Source: Granulicella sp. dw_53
GTDB taxonomy: Bacteria; Acidobacteriota; Terriglobia; Terriglobales; Acidobacteriaceae
Reading direction: 5' to 3'
Length of the DNA stretch: 64,000 bases
Assembly: GCF_018449545.1 (NCBI RefSeq)
Contig: NZ_JAAVUR010000005.1
Span: forward strand, 310,001 to 374,000
Shown here: positions 25,497 to 34,289 of the stretch, in pieces
Numbering within the stretch: the stretch's first letter is position 1
Layout of the letters: every line of letters starts with the position of its first letter
The notes under the pieces: generated by a model
The model's input: the letters and a program-made list of their open reading frames with translations, nothing else
Told to the model about the DNA's origin: nothing
Databases searched by the model: none
Position numbers and translations under genes: made by a program

Positions 25497-26858
25497 CTAG
25501 GCTATGGCTAGTTCAGGTTGAAGCAGGGCGTCTGCCATTAGCAGGGCTTCGTCCAGGGCTTCTACGGCTTCGTCGATTTGGGATTTTTCTATGATGAGCG
25601 GGGGAGCGAGGACGAAGTGGCTCATCCAGGCTTGCATGGCTACGCCTTTGGTGAGCATCTTTGCGGCGATCTGATCGACGAGCATGGGCTTGCCGTCGAG
25701 TTTGTCCTGCCAGGTGTTGAAGGGGGTCTTCTTCTGCTGGTCCTGGACGAGTTCAACCGCCCAGAAGAGGCCGATGCCGCGAACCTCGCCGATGGAGGGG
25801 TGTTTAGGCTTCAGGGCGTGGAGCTTTTCGCCGAGGTAGGCACCCATCTCGTTGGCGCGGTCGATGAGCCCGAGGCGCTGCATCTCGTGGATGGTGGCTA
25901 CGGCGGGGGCGAGGGTCATGGGGTGGGCTTCGTAGGTGTGGCCGTGGGCGAAGTAGTTGTCTTCGAAGAATGCGGCGATCTTCTCGGTGGTCGCGCAGAG
26001 GCCGAGGGGCATGTAGGCGGAGGTGATGCCCTTGGCGGTGGTGAGGATGTCGGGCTTTACGCCCCAGTGGTTGACGGCGAACCATTGGCCGGTGCGGCCC
26101 CAACCGCTCATGACCTCGTCGGCGATGAGCAGGACGCCATGGTCGTCGCAGATGCGGCGCAGCTTGGGGAAGTACTCGGGTGGCGGGATGAGGACGCCGT
26201 TGGTGCCGACGACGGGTTCGACGAGGACGGCGGCCACGTCGCTCTCATTGGCGATCATGTGCTCGAGGTAGTCGGCGCAGGCTATGCCGCAGCCGGGGTA
26301 GGTGTGGCGGATGGGGCATTTGTAGCAGTTGACCTCGGGAGAGAAGACGAGGCCTTGTCCCTTGCCGCCGGGTTCCATGGGCCAGCGGCGCGGGTCTCCG
26401 GTGGCGGCGATGGAGGTGCCGGTAGAGCCGTGATAGGAGCGGTAACGGGTGATGATCTTGGTCTTGCCGGTGTACATGCGGGCGATCTTGAAGGCGGCCT
26501 CGTTGGCGTCGGTGCCGGAGGTGGTGAAGAAGAACTTGGTGAGGCCTTCGGGCAGGACCTCGAGCAGCAGCTTGCTGAGCTCGGCGCGGGCGGCGGTGGC
26601 GTAGGAGGGGGCGGCGTAGGCCAAGGTGGCGGCCTGGTCCTGGATGGACATGATGACCGCGGCGTTGTTGTGGCCGAGGTTCATGCACATTAGTTGGGAG
26701 GAGAAGTCGAGGAAGCGCTTGCCGTTGCCGTCGGTGAAGTAGCAGCCGTCCGCGCTGGCGAGGTGGGAGGGATTCCAGCTCTTCTGCTTCCGCCAGGTTC
26801 CGTAGTTGTGCTTCTTGGTGAGGGCGATGATTTCTGACGATGTGAATGGAGTGGACAT
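25497..26858 (-). CDS. Class III (omega-type) aminotransferase
   Basis: A 453-residue PLP enzyme of fold type I, class III. Lys276 in TTAKGITSAYMP is the Schiff-base lysine, Asp247 in IADEVMSGWGRTG binds the pyridine nitrogen, and TTSGTDANEAAFKIAR binds phosphate. Residues 178-194 hold four cysteines (CxxC-x8-CxxxC) in an insert that could bind a metal. Class III enzymes move the amino group from omega- or beta-amino acids or amines to pyruvate or 2-oxoglutarate. Located 74 bp downstream of the GntR gene on the same strand, divergent from the TonB/peptidase operon; a beta-alanine or omega-amino acid substrate would feed MmsA. Specificity is inference. Confidence 0.88.
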   Translation of the reverse strand: MSTPFTSSEIIALTKKHNYGTWRKQKSWNPSHLASADGCYFTDGNGKRFLDFSSQLMCMNLGHNNAAVIMSIQDQAATLAYAAPSYATAARAELSKLLLEVLPEGLTKFFFTTSGTDANEAAFKIARMYTGKTKIITRYRSYHGSTGTSIAATGDPRRWPMEPGGKGQGLVFSPEVNCYKCPIRHTYPGCGIACADYLEHMIANESDVAAVLVEPVVGTNGVLIPPPEYFPKLRRICDDHGVLLIADEVMSGWGRTGQWFAVNHWGVKPDILTTAKGITSAYMPLGLCATTEKIAAFFEDNYFAHGHTYEAHPMTLAPAVATIHEMQRLGLIDRANEMGAYLGEKLHALKPKHPSIGEVRGIGLFWAVELVQDQQKKTPFNTWQDKLDGKPMLVDQIAAKMLTKGVAMQAWMSHFVLAPPLIIEKSQIDEAVEALDEALLMADALLQPELAIA

Positions 26859-26932
26859 GGCTCTCCTCTAAACTGCGGTGCAGTACCGGGTGTGCCGAAT
26901 TTCTACGACTCGAAGGTGTGAGGCGAAGCTTT

Positions 26933-27655
26933 TTATATACGAGGGACGATGTACTTCCGTGCCAACTGCGAGTCGCCCATTTCGGGAGATGCCTCGAAGA
27001 CTGCCTCGCCGAAGCGGATGGCGCCCATGAGGAGCTTGGCGCTTCGTTCGATGGCCTTGCTGATGTGATCGGTGGCCATGTGGCGAGCTTGTTCGATGTC
27101 GCGGTTGCGAATGGCTTCGACGAGGCTGATGTGCTCGGCCACCAGGGTTGGGCCGTGGGATTCGAACGACAGACCGAGGTAGAAGAAGCGCATGAGACGG
27201 ACGTGGATGTTGGAGACGACGTCGGAGAGCCGCTTGTTTTTGCTCGATTGAGCTATAAGGCTGTGGAGCTGATAATTAGTCTGGAGAAACTCGTGATAAC
27301 TGTTCTTGTCTTCGATGTTGTACTCGTAGGTGGCTAGCTCGCGCATCTCGTCCAGCTCTTTCTGGTTGGCGCGTTCCGCTGCCAAGGCTGCGGTGGCTGG
27401 CTCGAAGATGAGCTGCATCTCCTGGAGATCGTGGAATTCGGCGACTGAGAGGGGAGCGATGGAGTATCCGCGGAAGGGAATGATCCGGACGAGGCCTTCG
27501 TGTTCCAAGCGTCGACAAGCCTCACGGACTGGGGTACGGCTGGCGTGATAAAGGCGTCCCAACTCGGCTTCGGAGAAGGACTTGCCTGGCGTCAGCGCAC
27601 ACTCGACGATGTCTTTTCTAACTCTACGGTACAGGGGTTCACTGATGGTTGACAT
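26933..27655 (-). CDS. GntR family transcriptional regulator, FCD subfamily
   Basis: About 240 residues from ATG 27655 (MSTISEPLYRRV; GAGG just upstream). N-terminal winged helix: LYRRVRKDIVECALTPG, FSEAELGRLYHASRTPVREACRRLEHEGLV, then IIPFRGYSI. The C-terminal FCD helical domain (about 80-225) has the usual metal/effector residues, including FLQTNYQLHSLIAQ and ATDHISKA. FCD regulators sense small acids and usually bind GTATAC-like palindromes; TCGGTATACCGA lies 111 bp upstream in the divergent promoter region and again at 16831. The frame is open to 27817, but that extension runs through the operator and promoter and is rejected. Confidence 0.92.
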   Translation of the reverse strand: MSTISEPLYRRVRKDIVECALTPGKSFSEAELGRLYHASRTPVREACRRLEHEGLVRIIPFRGYSIAPLSVAEFHDLQEMQLIFEPATAALAAERANQKELDEMRELATYEYNIEDKNSYHEFLQTNYQLHSLIAQSSKNKRLSDVVSNIHVRLMRFFYLGLSFESHGPTLVAEHISLVEAIRNRDIEQARHMATDHISKAIERSAKLLMGAIRFGEAVFEASPEMGDSQLARKYIVPRI

Positions 27656-27765
27656 AGGCCTCATCAGAGGAATATCAGCGGTTTCGGCGGCTGTCAACAA
27701 AAGTTGGAGCAGTTTGGGTGCGAATTGCGTACAAAATCCGCAAGGTTGGAATTTAAAACAAGAAA

Positions 27766-27777
27766 TCGGTATACCGA
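27766..27777. promoter_or_regulatory. GTATAC palindromic operator, copy 2
   Basis: TCGGTATACCGA, identical to 16831-16842, again ending 3 nt before a -35 box. It lies between the GntR gene and the TonB operon and could also control the regulator itself. Confidence 0.75.
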
Positions 27778-27780
27778 GTG

Positions 27781-27809
27781 TTGACGTCCGCCCGGACGTA
27801 GGGTATGTT
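27781..27809 (+). promoter_or_regulatory. Promoter of the TonB/peptidase operon
   Basis: TTGACG (27781-27786), 17-bp spacer, TATGTT (27804-27809), giving a 5-prime leader of about 145 nt. A second palindrome, CGTCCG-CC-CGGACG (27785-27798), overlaps the -35 end and spacer, placed where a repressor would block polymerase. Confidence 0.65.
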
Positions 27810-27959
27810 CTGTTCATTCACCCAAAGTTTTACGCAACTTTCATACTCTCTTTTGAGGGATTGAAGGTTTCTCCATCGACACACTTGCATTGGTTTCAGC
27901 CATGAAGTTGAAGTCGTAGACGCACTCGTCTCAATTCCACTTGCCGACACGGAGATACC

Positions 27960-30900
27960 ATGTTTAGGAAATTGCTGACCCCCATTCAATGGAGCGCCTC
28001 GAAGATTCAGCCACGCGTACTTGCCGATGTGGTTTTGCCCTGCCTGCTGGGAGCTTTGTTCCTCTTCATGCCAGGGCGGGCCCTTGCCCAGGCGACTGGA
28101 CAGATCTCTGGAGTTGTCACGGACCCCTCGGGTGGCGTCCTGGCGAACGCGAAGGTCGAGCTGATGAGCGCGGCTACGGCCCAGGTGCGAACGACAACCT
28201 CTGGCTCGGACGGCGCGTATACGCTTCCGTTCGTCAATCCGGGAACTTACCAGGTGCGGGTGAGCGCGCCCGGCTTTAGCATGAGCCTTACCAAGAGCGT
28301 CGAGGTGTTGGTCAACGGCACGACGCGGGTCGATGCCAAGCTGGTGGTCGGCAGCACTAGCGATGAGGTGACGGTCACAGGTGTGGCTCCGCTGGTAGAG
28401 ACTGGCAATGCCACGATGGGCAATGTGGTGGACCACGAGGCAATCGTCGACCTGCCGCTGAATGGGCGCAACTTCGCACAGCTTGGAACGCTGATCCCGG
28501 GCGTGGTTGCGGCGCCGAGTGCGTTGGGTGGAGCGAGCGGAACTGCGACGCCGGGCGGATTCGGCAACTCGACTGGAAGCTTCAATGTAAACGGCATGCG
28601 GAATCAGTCGAACAATTTCCTACTGGACGGAGCGCCCAATAACGACTCCTTCAACAGCGGCTTTGTGATGCGGCCTCCTCCGGATGCGATCGAAGAGTTC
28701 AAGATCATGACGCACTCGTACGATGCGCAGTATGGGCGCAGCGCGGGCAGCGTGGTGAACGTGGTAACGCGGGCGGGGACGAATACGTGGCACGGCAGCG
28801 CGTGGGAGTTCAATCGCATTTCGGCGTTGGCGGCGAAGAATTACTTTGCGGGCACTGGTCCGAAGCCGGTCTATCTGCAGAACCAGTTCGGAGCTGCGGC
28901 TGGTGGGAAGATTATCCCGGACAAGTTGTTCGTGTTTGGCTTTTATGAAGGCTTCCGGTTGAAGGATGCGACGAGCAACACTCTGAATCAGCGGGTTCTG
29001 ACGGCGGCGGAGCGGAATGGCGACTTCTCGCAGTCCGGTGTGACGATTCGCGATCCGTTGGCGGGCGGAGCGCAGTTCAACTACCTGGGCACTCCGAACC
29101 GGATCGATCCTGCGCGGATCAGCTCGATCAGCAGATCGCTATTGTCGCAGTATGTGCCGTTACCAAATAGCGGCAACCAATTTGTTGCCTCTCCAGCAAA
29201 TATCGACAATCGCGATATGTACGGTGTTCGCGGAGACCTGAAGCTGGGGAGCCACTCGATCCTCGGGCGGTATATGTACTCGCATCAGAACTTGTTTGGG
29301 CCGATTACACCGTCGAACTTCGCGCCCACAGGCAATCTGCAGATTATTACTTTGCAGGACGGGATGGGATCGGATACGTGGATCGTCAACTCCCACATGA
29401 TCAACGTGGCGCGGTATGCGCGGCAGTGGATCAACGGCACGCCAAACAAGACCAGCGGAATCGATCCGACGACGCAAGGGTTTGCGTTTGCTTCGACCAA
29501 TGTCCTGGCGCGAGGGCTGCCGAACATCACGACCGGTACGGGCTTCTTCACGTTGGGCGATGCGCAGCAGCCGTTTGCCTCGCGCACCAATAGCGTGGAT
29601 ACGATCTCGGACGACTTTACCTGGACCAAGGGGCGGCATCTGCTCCAGTTCGGAGGAGAGGCTCGGCGAGACGCGATCGGACTGCTGTATATCAACCGGC
29701 CGAACGGCGCGTTCACCTTCTCGACGACGTTTACCGGCTACCAGCTTTCGGATTTTCTGCTGGGATATCCGACGACCTTCCAGCAAGGTTCTGGCGATCC
29801 GTCGATGAGCGGTACTTCGTGGAACTACTCGGGCTATGCGCAAGATCAGTTCCGAATCAACCCTCGTCTGACGGTAGTGGTGGGAGCACGCTATGAGGTG
29901 AACAAGCCCTACACCGAAGCGAAGAATCACCTGGCGGCACTGCATCCGGGACAGCAGTCGACGGTGCAGCCGAATGCGCCGCTTGGGCTGGTCTATCCCG
30001 GAGATACGAATACGCCGCGAGCGACGTACTACGCGGATACGAACAACATCTCACCGCGTATCGCTGCGATCTTCGATCCTGCGGGCGATGCCAAGACGGT
30101 CTTCCGCATCGGTTGGGGCATTTACTTCGACACCATTCCGGGGCAGGGCGACTTCTTCCAGAACGGAACACTCGCTCCGCCGTTCCAGCCGCTGCAGCAG
30201 ATCGATATCAACCTGCGGCCCGCGAATACGGCGTCGCCGACGTGGTTTGCGAATCCTTACGCTGGCGTGACTGCCGGGCCGGTAGGATTTCCGGCGGGGC
30301 TAACGTTTATTGGATGGAGCGATCCGCACTCATACAAGGCGGCGAACATTCAGCACTACAACCTGAGCATGCAGCATCAGTTCACGGCGCAGACTGGGAT
30401 GGAGATTGCCTATGTGGGATCGCAGGCGAAGAATCTGCCGATCTTCATTGAGGTGAATCCGACCAATGTTGTTCCGGCAGCGGCTACCTCCACAAATGCC
30501 TTTGCGGGTGGAACCCGGGCGGTGTTTCCATCTTTCGCGCTGACGCGGCCGACGTTCTCTGCGGCGAATAGCTGGTACGACTCGCTGCAGGCGCGATTTA
30601 CGGTGCGCCGTTGGCACCGTGCAACAGCGACGGCGGCGTATACGTGGAGTCATGCGATCGATGACGTGTCGGGTCTGAACATCGGCAACGATTCGCGGCC
30701 GATCCTGCCGGTTACGATCGGAGACCAGCATTCGATTGACCTTGCGATGGACCGCGAGCGGGGCAATGCGTTGTTCGATACGCGTAACCGCTTCGTCCTG
30801 AGTTATGCATACGAGCTGCCACGGATGGATGGGCGCAGCCTTGCGGAGCGGCTGATCGTCGGCGGTTGGCAGTTCAACGGCATCTTCCAGGTGCAGTCGG

Positions 30901-31382
30901 GGAATCCGTTTACGGCGGTGAACTCGACGACGACGGCACAGTCGTTGACGTTCCGTCCGAACCTGACGTGCGATCCTAACTCTGGCCCGAAGAAGGCAGG
31001 CAGCACGACGACTTACATCAATATTTCCTGCTTTGCGCTGCCTACGGTTTCTGCCAACGGAGCCGTGAAGGTGGATAACAGCAAGTCGGGCAACTCACCG
31101 CGTGGAACTCTTGTAGGGCCCGGTTTCAATACGACCGATGCCTCGTTGTTCAAGATCTTCCGGGTCACCGAGAACCAAAAGGCTGAGTTTCGCTTTGAAG
31201 TCTTCAACGTCTTCAACGAAGCCCATTTTGCCCAGCCGAATCTGACGTTCACGGCGGATACGACTGGAGGTGCGAACTTCGGCAGGGCGAGCACCAGCAG
31301 CTCGTCGACATTTGGACGCATCACATCGACGGTTGGCAATGACTCACGCGTGATCCAACTGGCGGCGAAGTATTCGTTTTAG
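27960..31382 (+). CDS. Oar-like TonB-dependent outer-membrane receptor
   Basis: A 1140-residue outer-membrane protein. A signal peptide (hydrophobic core around residues 22-43, ending GRALAQ) is followed by a carboxypeptidase-regulatory-like beta-sandwich (ISGVVTDPSGGVLANAKVEL, about 48-130), a plug domain with the Oar-type PLNGRNFAQLGTLIPGV motif, and a large beta-barrel ending in an aromatic residue (VIQLAAKYSF), the usual barrel signal. It should import a bulky ligand with TonB energy. First gene of the operon with M20 peptidase, symporter, P1 peptidase and amine oxidase, so the ligand is probably a peptide or amide oligomer. A strong terminator follows. Confidence 0.92.
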   Translation: MFRKLLTPIQWSASKIQPRVLADVVLPCLLGALFLFMPGRALAQATGQISGVVTDPSGGVLANAKVELMSAATAQVRTTTSGSDGAYTLPFVNPGTYQVRVSAPGFSMSLTKSVEVLVNGTTRVDAKLVVGSTSDEVTVTGVAPLVETGNATMGNVVDHEAIVDLPLNGRNFAQLGTLIPGVVAAPSALGGASGTATPGGFGNSTGSFNVNGMRNQSNNFLLDGAPNNDSFNSGFVMRPPPDAIEEFKIMTHSYDAQYGRSAGSVVNVVTRAGTNTWHGSAWEFNRISALAAKNYFAGTGPKPVYLQNQFGAAAGGKIIPDKLFVFGFYEGFRLKDATSNTLNQRVLTAAERNGDFSQSGVTIRDPLAGGAQFNYLGTPNRIDPARISSISRSLLSQYVPLPNSGNQFVASPANIDNRDMYGVRGDLKLGSHSILGRYMYSHQNLFGPITPSNFAPTGNLQIITLQDGMGSDTWIVNSHMINVARYARQWINGTPNKTSGIDPTTQGFAFASTNVLARGLPNITTGTGFFTLGDAQQPFASRTNSVDTISDDFTWTKGRHLLQFGGEARRDAIGLLYINRPNGAFTFSTTFTGYQLSDFLLGYPTTFQQGSGDPSMSGTSWNYSGYAQDQFRINPRLTVVVGARYEVNKPYTEAKNHLAALHPGQQSTVQPNAPLGLVYPGDTNTPRATYYADTNNISPRIAAIFDPAGDAKTVFRIGWGIYFDTIPGQGDFFQNGTLAPPFQPLQQIDINLRPANTASPTWFANPYAGVTAGPVGFPAGLTFIGWSDPHSYKAANIQHYNLSMQHQFTAQTGMEIAYVGSQAKNLPIFIEVNPTNVVPAAATSTNAFAGGTRAVFPSFALTRPTFSAANSWYDSLQARFTVRRWHRATATAAYTWSHAIDDVSGLNIGNDSRPILPVTIGDQHSIDLAMDRERGNALFDTRNRFVLSYAYELPRMDGRSLAERLIVGGWQFNGIFQVQSGNPFTAVNSTTTAQSLTFRPNLTCDPNSGPKKAGSTTTYINISCFALPTVSANGAVKVDNSKSGNSPRGTLVGPGFNTTDASLFKIFRVTENQKAEFRFEVFNVFNEAHFAQPNLTFTADTTGGANFGRASTSSSSTFGRITSTVGNDSRVIQLAAKYSF

Positions 31383-31387
31383 ACTGA

Positions 31388-31422
31388 CAGCGGAGGAGAG
31401 ATACCTCCGCTGCTTCTTTTTT
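31388..31422 (+). terminator. Intrinsic terminator after the TonB receptor
   Basis: A perfect 9-bp stem CAGCGGAGG/CCTCCGCTG (31388-31396 with 31404-31412), 7-nt loop, then CTTCTTTTTT. It separates the highly expressed receptor from the M20 gene. Partial read-through would give lower expression of the enzymes. Confidence 0.85.
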
Positions 31423-31481
31423 GTCTTGTTCCGGCGCAAAGGCTGGAGTAGATCCTCCCCCAAAGAGAGTTCGAGGTTTCG

Positions 31482-32798
31482 ATGGCATCACCGGCGGTTT
31501 CTCCGAAGATCCATGATGTAGTTTGTAGAAGCGTGGAAGAGATTGGGTCGGAGATGATCTCTTTTCTCCAAGACCTGGTTCGAATTCCTACGGTCAATCC
31601 GCCCGGCGAGAACTATATCGCTGGAGCAGAGTTTATCGGGAACAAGCTCAAAGAGTTTGGTTACAACACGCATTACATCGCGGCAGAGGGTCTTGCAGAA
31701 CATACACCGAGTTATCCGCGAGTAAATGTACTGGGGCGGATGGAAGGCTCTACCCCGCGTCCTTCGCTTCACTTCAATGGCCACTTCGATGTTGTACCGG
31801 TAGGGGATGGCTGGACGGTCGATCCATTTGGGGGGCTGATCCGCGATGGCAAGTTGTATGGCCGGGGAATCTCGGACCAGAAGGCGGGCATCGCCGCATC
31901 GATCTTCGCTATTGAGGCGATTCGCCGTGCTGGGATACGGCTGCTGGGGACGGTGGAGCAGAGCGGCAGTGTCGACGAGGAGAGCGGCGGATTCGCTGGA
32001 GTTGCTTTTCTCGCAAAGCAGGGATGGATCGGGCAGGATAAGACGGATTACGTGATCATCACCGAACCCACCAATGTGGACAGGGTCTGTCTCGGACATA
32101 GAGGTGTCTACTGGTTCAAGGTCACGACGCATGGACGGATCGCGCATGGCTGTATGCCGCACTTCGGTGTGAGCGCCATCGATCATATGGCGGATTTTCT
32201 GCACGGTGTGACGCATGAGTTGAAGCCTGCTCTGGCGACTCGTAAGACCGCGGCTCCGGTGGAGCCTCCGGGATCTCGCTTTGCGAGCATCAATGTAAAC
32301 TCGGTCTTTGGTGGACAGCCGGAGGAGGGAATCCAGACGCCGTGTGTTGCGGATCGCTCCGGTGCGATCTTCGATCGGCGCTTTCTCTCCGAGGAGTCAT
32401 TCGAGGATGTGCGTGGCGAGATTCATGCCATGCTCGCGGATCTGCAGGCGAAGGATCCGGAGTTCAAGTACAACATCGAAGACTTGATGGTGGTTCATCC
32501 CGTACATACGGATGAGAACTGCGATCTCGTTCGGACGATCAGCGGAAGCGTGGAGAAGATCTTCGGACGTAAGCCAGAGCTGACGGCGAGCCCGGGTACG
32601 TACGATCAGAAGCATGTGGTGCGCATCGCAAGCGTCTCCCAATGTATTGCGTATGGGCCGGGCATTCTCAATCAGGCTCATCTGCCGGATGAGTATTGCC
32701 TTGTGGAGGATGTCATCAACTCCGCGAAGATTATGGCGCTTACCGCGATGCAACTGCTCGGCGCGGAAGAAGCCGGCCTCTCCCAGGCGACGCGATGA
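31482..32798 (+). CDS. M20 family metallopeptidase (ArgE/DapE type)
   Basis: A 438-residue di-zinc amidohydrolase. Metal ligands in order: His in HFNGHFDVVPV, bridging Asp in YGRGISDQKAG, catalytic Glu pair in VDEESGG, Glu/Asp in IITEPTN, and His in ILNQAHLPDEY. A dimerisation lid lies in the middle (about 200-310). The family includes acetylornithine deacetylase, succinyl-DAP desuccinylase, carnosinase and N-carbamoyl-beta-alanine hydrolases. No signal peptide is seen, so it acts in the cytoplasm, probably on what the downstream symporter brings in. Its TGA overlaps the symporter ATG (ATGA). Confidence 0.9.
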   Translation: MASPAVSPKIHDVVCRSVEEIGSEMISFLQDLVRIPTVNPPGENYIAGAEFIGNKLKEFGYNTHYIAAEGLAEHTPSYPRVNVLGRMEGSTPRPSLHFNGHFDVVPVGDGWTVDPFGGLIRDGKLYGRGISDQKAGIAASIFAIEAIRRAGIRLLGTVEQSGSVDEESGGFAGVAFLAKQGWIGQDKTDYVIITEPTNVDRVCLGHRGVYWFKVTTHGRIAHGCMPHFGVSAIDHMADFLHGVTHELKPALATRKTAAPVEPPGSRFASINVNSVFGGQPEEGIQTPCVADRSGAIFDRRFLSEESFEDVRGEIHAMLADLQAKDPEFKYNIEDLMVVHPVHTDENCDLVRTISGSVEKIFGRKPELTASPGTYDQKHVVRIASVSQCIAYGPGILNQAHLPDEYCLVEDVINSAKIMALTAMQLLGAEEAGLSQATR

Positions 32799-34249
32799 AT
32801 CTTTACCTCGGTGCGTTGCTCTTTTACTCGGTCTTCCTCATGGCTTTGGGGTTGTTCATCAGCCGCCGGGTTAAGAGCTCCTCCGACTTTCTGGTCGCTG
32901 GCCGTAGTCTTGGCCCGGGCAGACTCTTTGCTACTTTTCTGGCTGCGAACATTGGTGCTGGTTCTACTGTGGGCGCTACAGGGCTGGGATATCGCTTTGG
33001 GCTGTCGGCGTGGTGGTGGGTTGGTTCAGCGGCTATCGGAAGCTTGCTGCTTTCGCAGTTTCTTGGGCCGAAGCTTTGGAGGATCGCGAAGCAGCATAGC
33101 CTCGCTACGCTGCCAGACTTTTTGGAGTTTCGTTACGGCAAAGCGGTGAAGGCGCTCATCTCCGTGCTCTTCTGGTTTGGCGCGATGGCGATTCTTGCGG
33201 CGCAGCTGATTGCTATTTCGACGATTCTGAATGCGGTTGCCGATATCCCCAAGTGGGAAGGGTGCATGATTGGCGGCGTGGTTGCCATTGTGTATTGCAC
33301 GGCCGGTGGTTTGATGTCGTCCGCCTTCGTCAATATGTTTGAGTTGGCTGTAACGATGTCGGGTCTGCTGCTTGCTGTTCCATTTGCGCTGCATGCGCTT
33401 GGGGGATGGTCTCATCTGCATGAGTTGGTGCTTGCGCAGAAGGGGAGCGGGGCTGCGACCGACTCGATGTTCAGCATGGTGGGGGTCGGCTCGAAGCAGA
33501 TCTTCGCATGGATCGCGATTCTTGTTCCGTCGTTCATGATCTCTCCGGGGCTGGTGCAGAAGGTCTATGGAGCGCGGGATGTAAAGGCGGTTCGGGTGGG
33601 TGTCGGGCTGAACTCGCTGGGGCAGGTCATCTTTGCGTTTGTTCCGGCGGTGTTGGGGCTGTGCGCCTTTGCAGCGTTGCCCCATCTGGCAAATCCTGAT
33701 CTTGCGTTGCCTTCGGCGATGAAGTTGTTGTTACCACGGTGGCTTGGCGTATGGACGCTGGCTTCTATCTTTTCCGCGGAGTTGAGTGCGACCGATGCCA
33801 TTCTCTTTATGCTCTCGACGTCGCTTGCCGTGGATCTTTATAAGACGTTTCTCAAGCCGAACATCTCGCAGAAGAAGCTGCTCGTGGTTAGCCGGATTAC
33901 TTCCGCTGGGGCAGGCGTCTTAGGGATTTTGTTGGCGACGCTGTTACCTTCGATCATTACCGCGGTCAGCATCTTCTACGGGTTGATTGCCGTGTCGCTG
34001 TTTGTTCCCGTGGTCGCGGGACTCTACTCTCGGCGGGTACTCTCTACCGCGGCCATCTCGAGTATTCTGAGCGCCGTCGCTGCGACGGTGGTGACGATGC
34101 GGCTTACGGCGAATCATGGAGTAGGTTTGCTCTCTCCGCAGGCTGTCGGAATTGTGACGGCTGCTGTGGTGATGCTCGGGTTTCGTTTTCTTCATCCCGG
34201 CCACGTCGAGGACAATACAGCGTTTGCTGGTGGTACGGATTCGCGATAG
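32795..34249 (+). CDS. Sodium:solute symporter family transporter
   Basis: A 484-residue inner-membrane protein with about 13 hydrophobic helices and the SSS-family start: ISRRVKSSSDFLVAGRSLGPG, then LAANIGAGSTVGATGLGYRFG, which carries the Na+-site helix. Members import sugars, proline, pantothenate, urea and organic acids using sodium. Translationally coupled to the M20 gene by the ATGA overlap (ATG 32795); the longer frame from 32696 only shadows the peptidase. Context suggests uptake of amino-acid-like hydrolysis products from the periplasm. Confidence 0.92.
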   Translation: MNLYLGALLFYSVFLMALGLFISRRVKSSSDFLVAGRSLGPGRLFATFLAANIGAGSTVGATGLGYRFGLSAWWWVGSAAIGSLLLSQFLGPKLWRIAKQHSLATLPDFLEFRYGKAVKALISVLFWFGAMAILAAQLIAISTILNAVADIPKWEGCMIGGVVAIVYCTAGGLMSSAFVNMFELAVTMSGLLLAVPFALHALGGWSHLHELVLAQKGSGAATDSMFSMVGVGSKQIFAWIAILVPSFMISPGLVQKVYGARDVKAVRVGVGLNSLGQVIFAFVPAVLGLCAFAALPHLANPDLALPSAMKLLLPRWLGVWTLASIFSAELSATDAILFMLSTSLAVDLYKTFLKPNISQKKLLVVSRITSAGAGVLGILLATLLPSIITAVSIFYGLIAVSLFVPVVAGLYSRRVLSTAAISSILSAVAATVVTMRLTANHGVGLLSPQAVGIVTAAVVMLGFRFLHPGHVEDNTAFAGGTDSR

Positions 34250-34289
34250 ATAAGTTTGACCGTTGAATTTCAAGATAAGAGGGAACATT

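Noticed and set aside
25578..26693. Plus-strand open frame (371 codons) opposite the aminotransferase
   Set aside because: Antisense shadow with the same Gly/Val-rich composition; the minus-strand enzyme has all catalytic residues.
28210..30645. GTATAC strings at about 28218 and 30640
   Set aside because: Inside the TonB coding sequence, lacking the flanking CGG/CCG symmetry of the two promoter copies.
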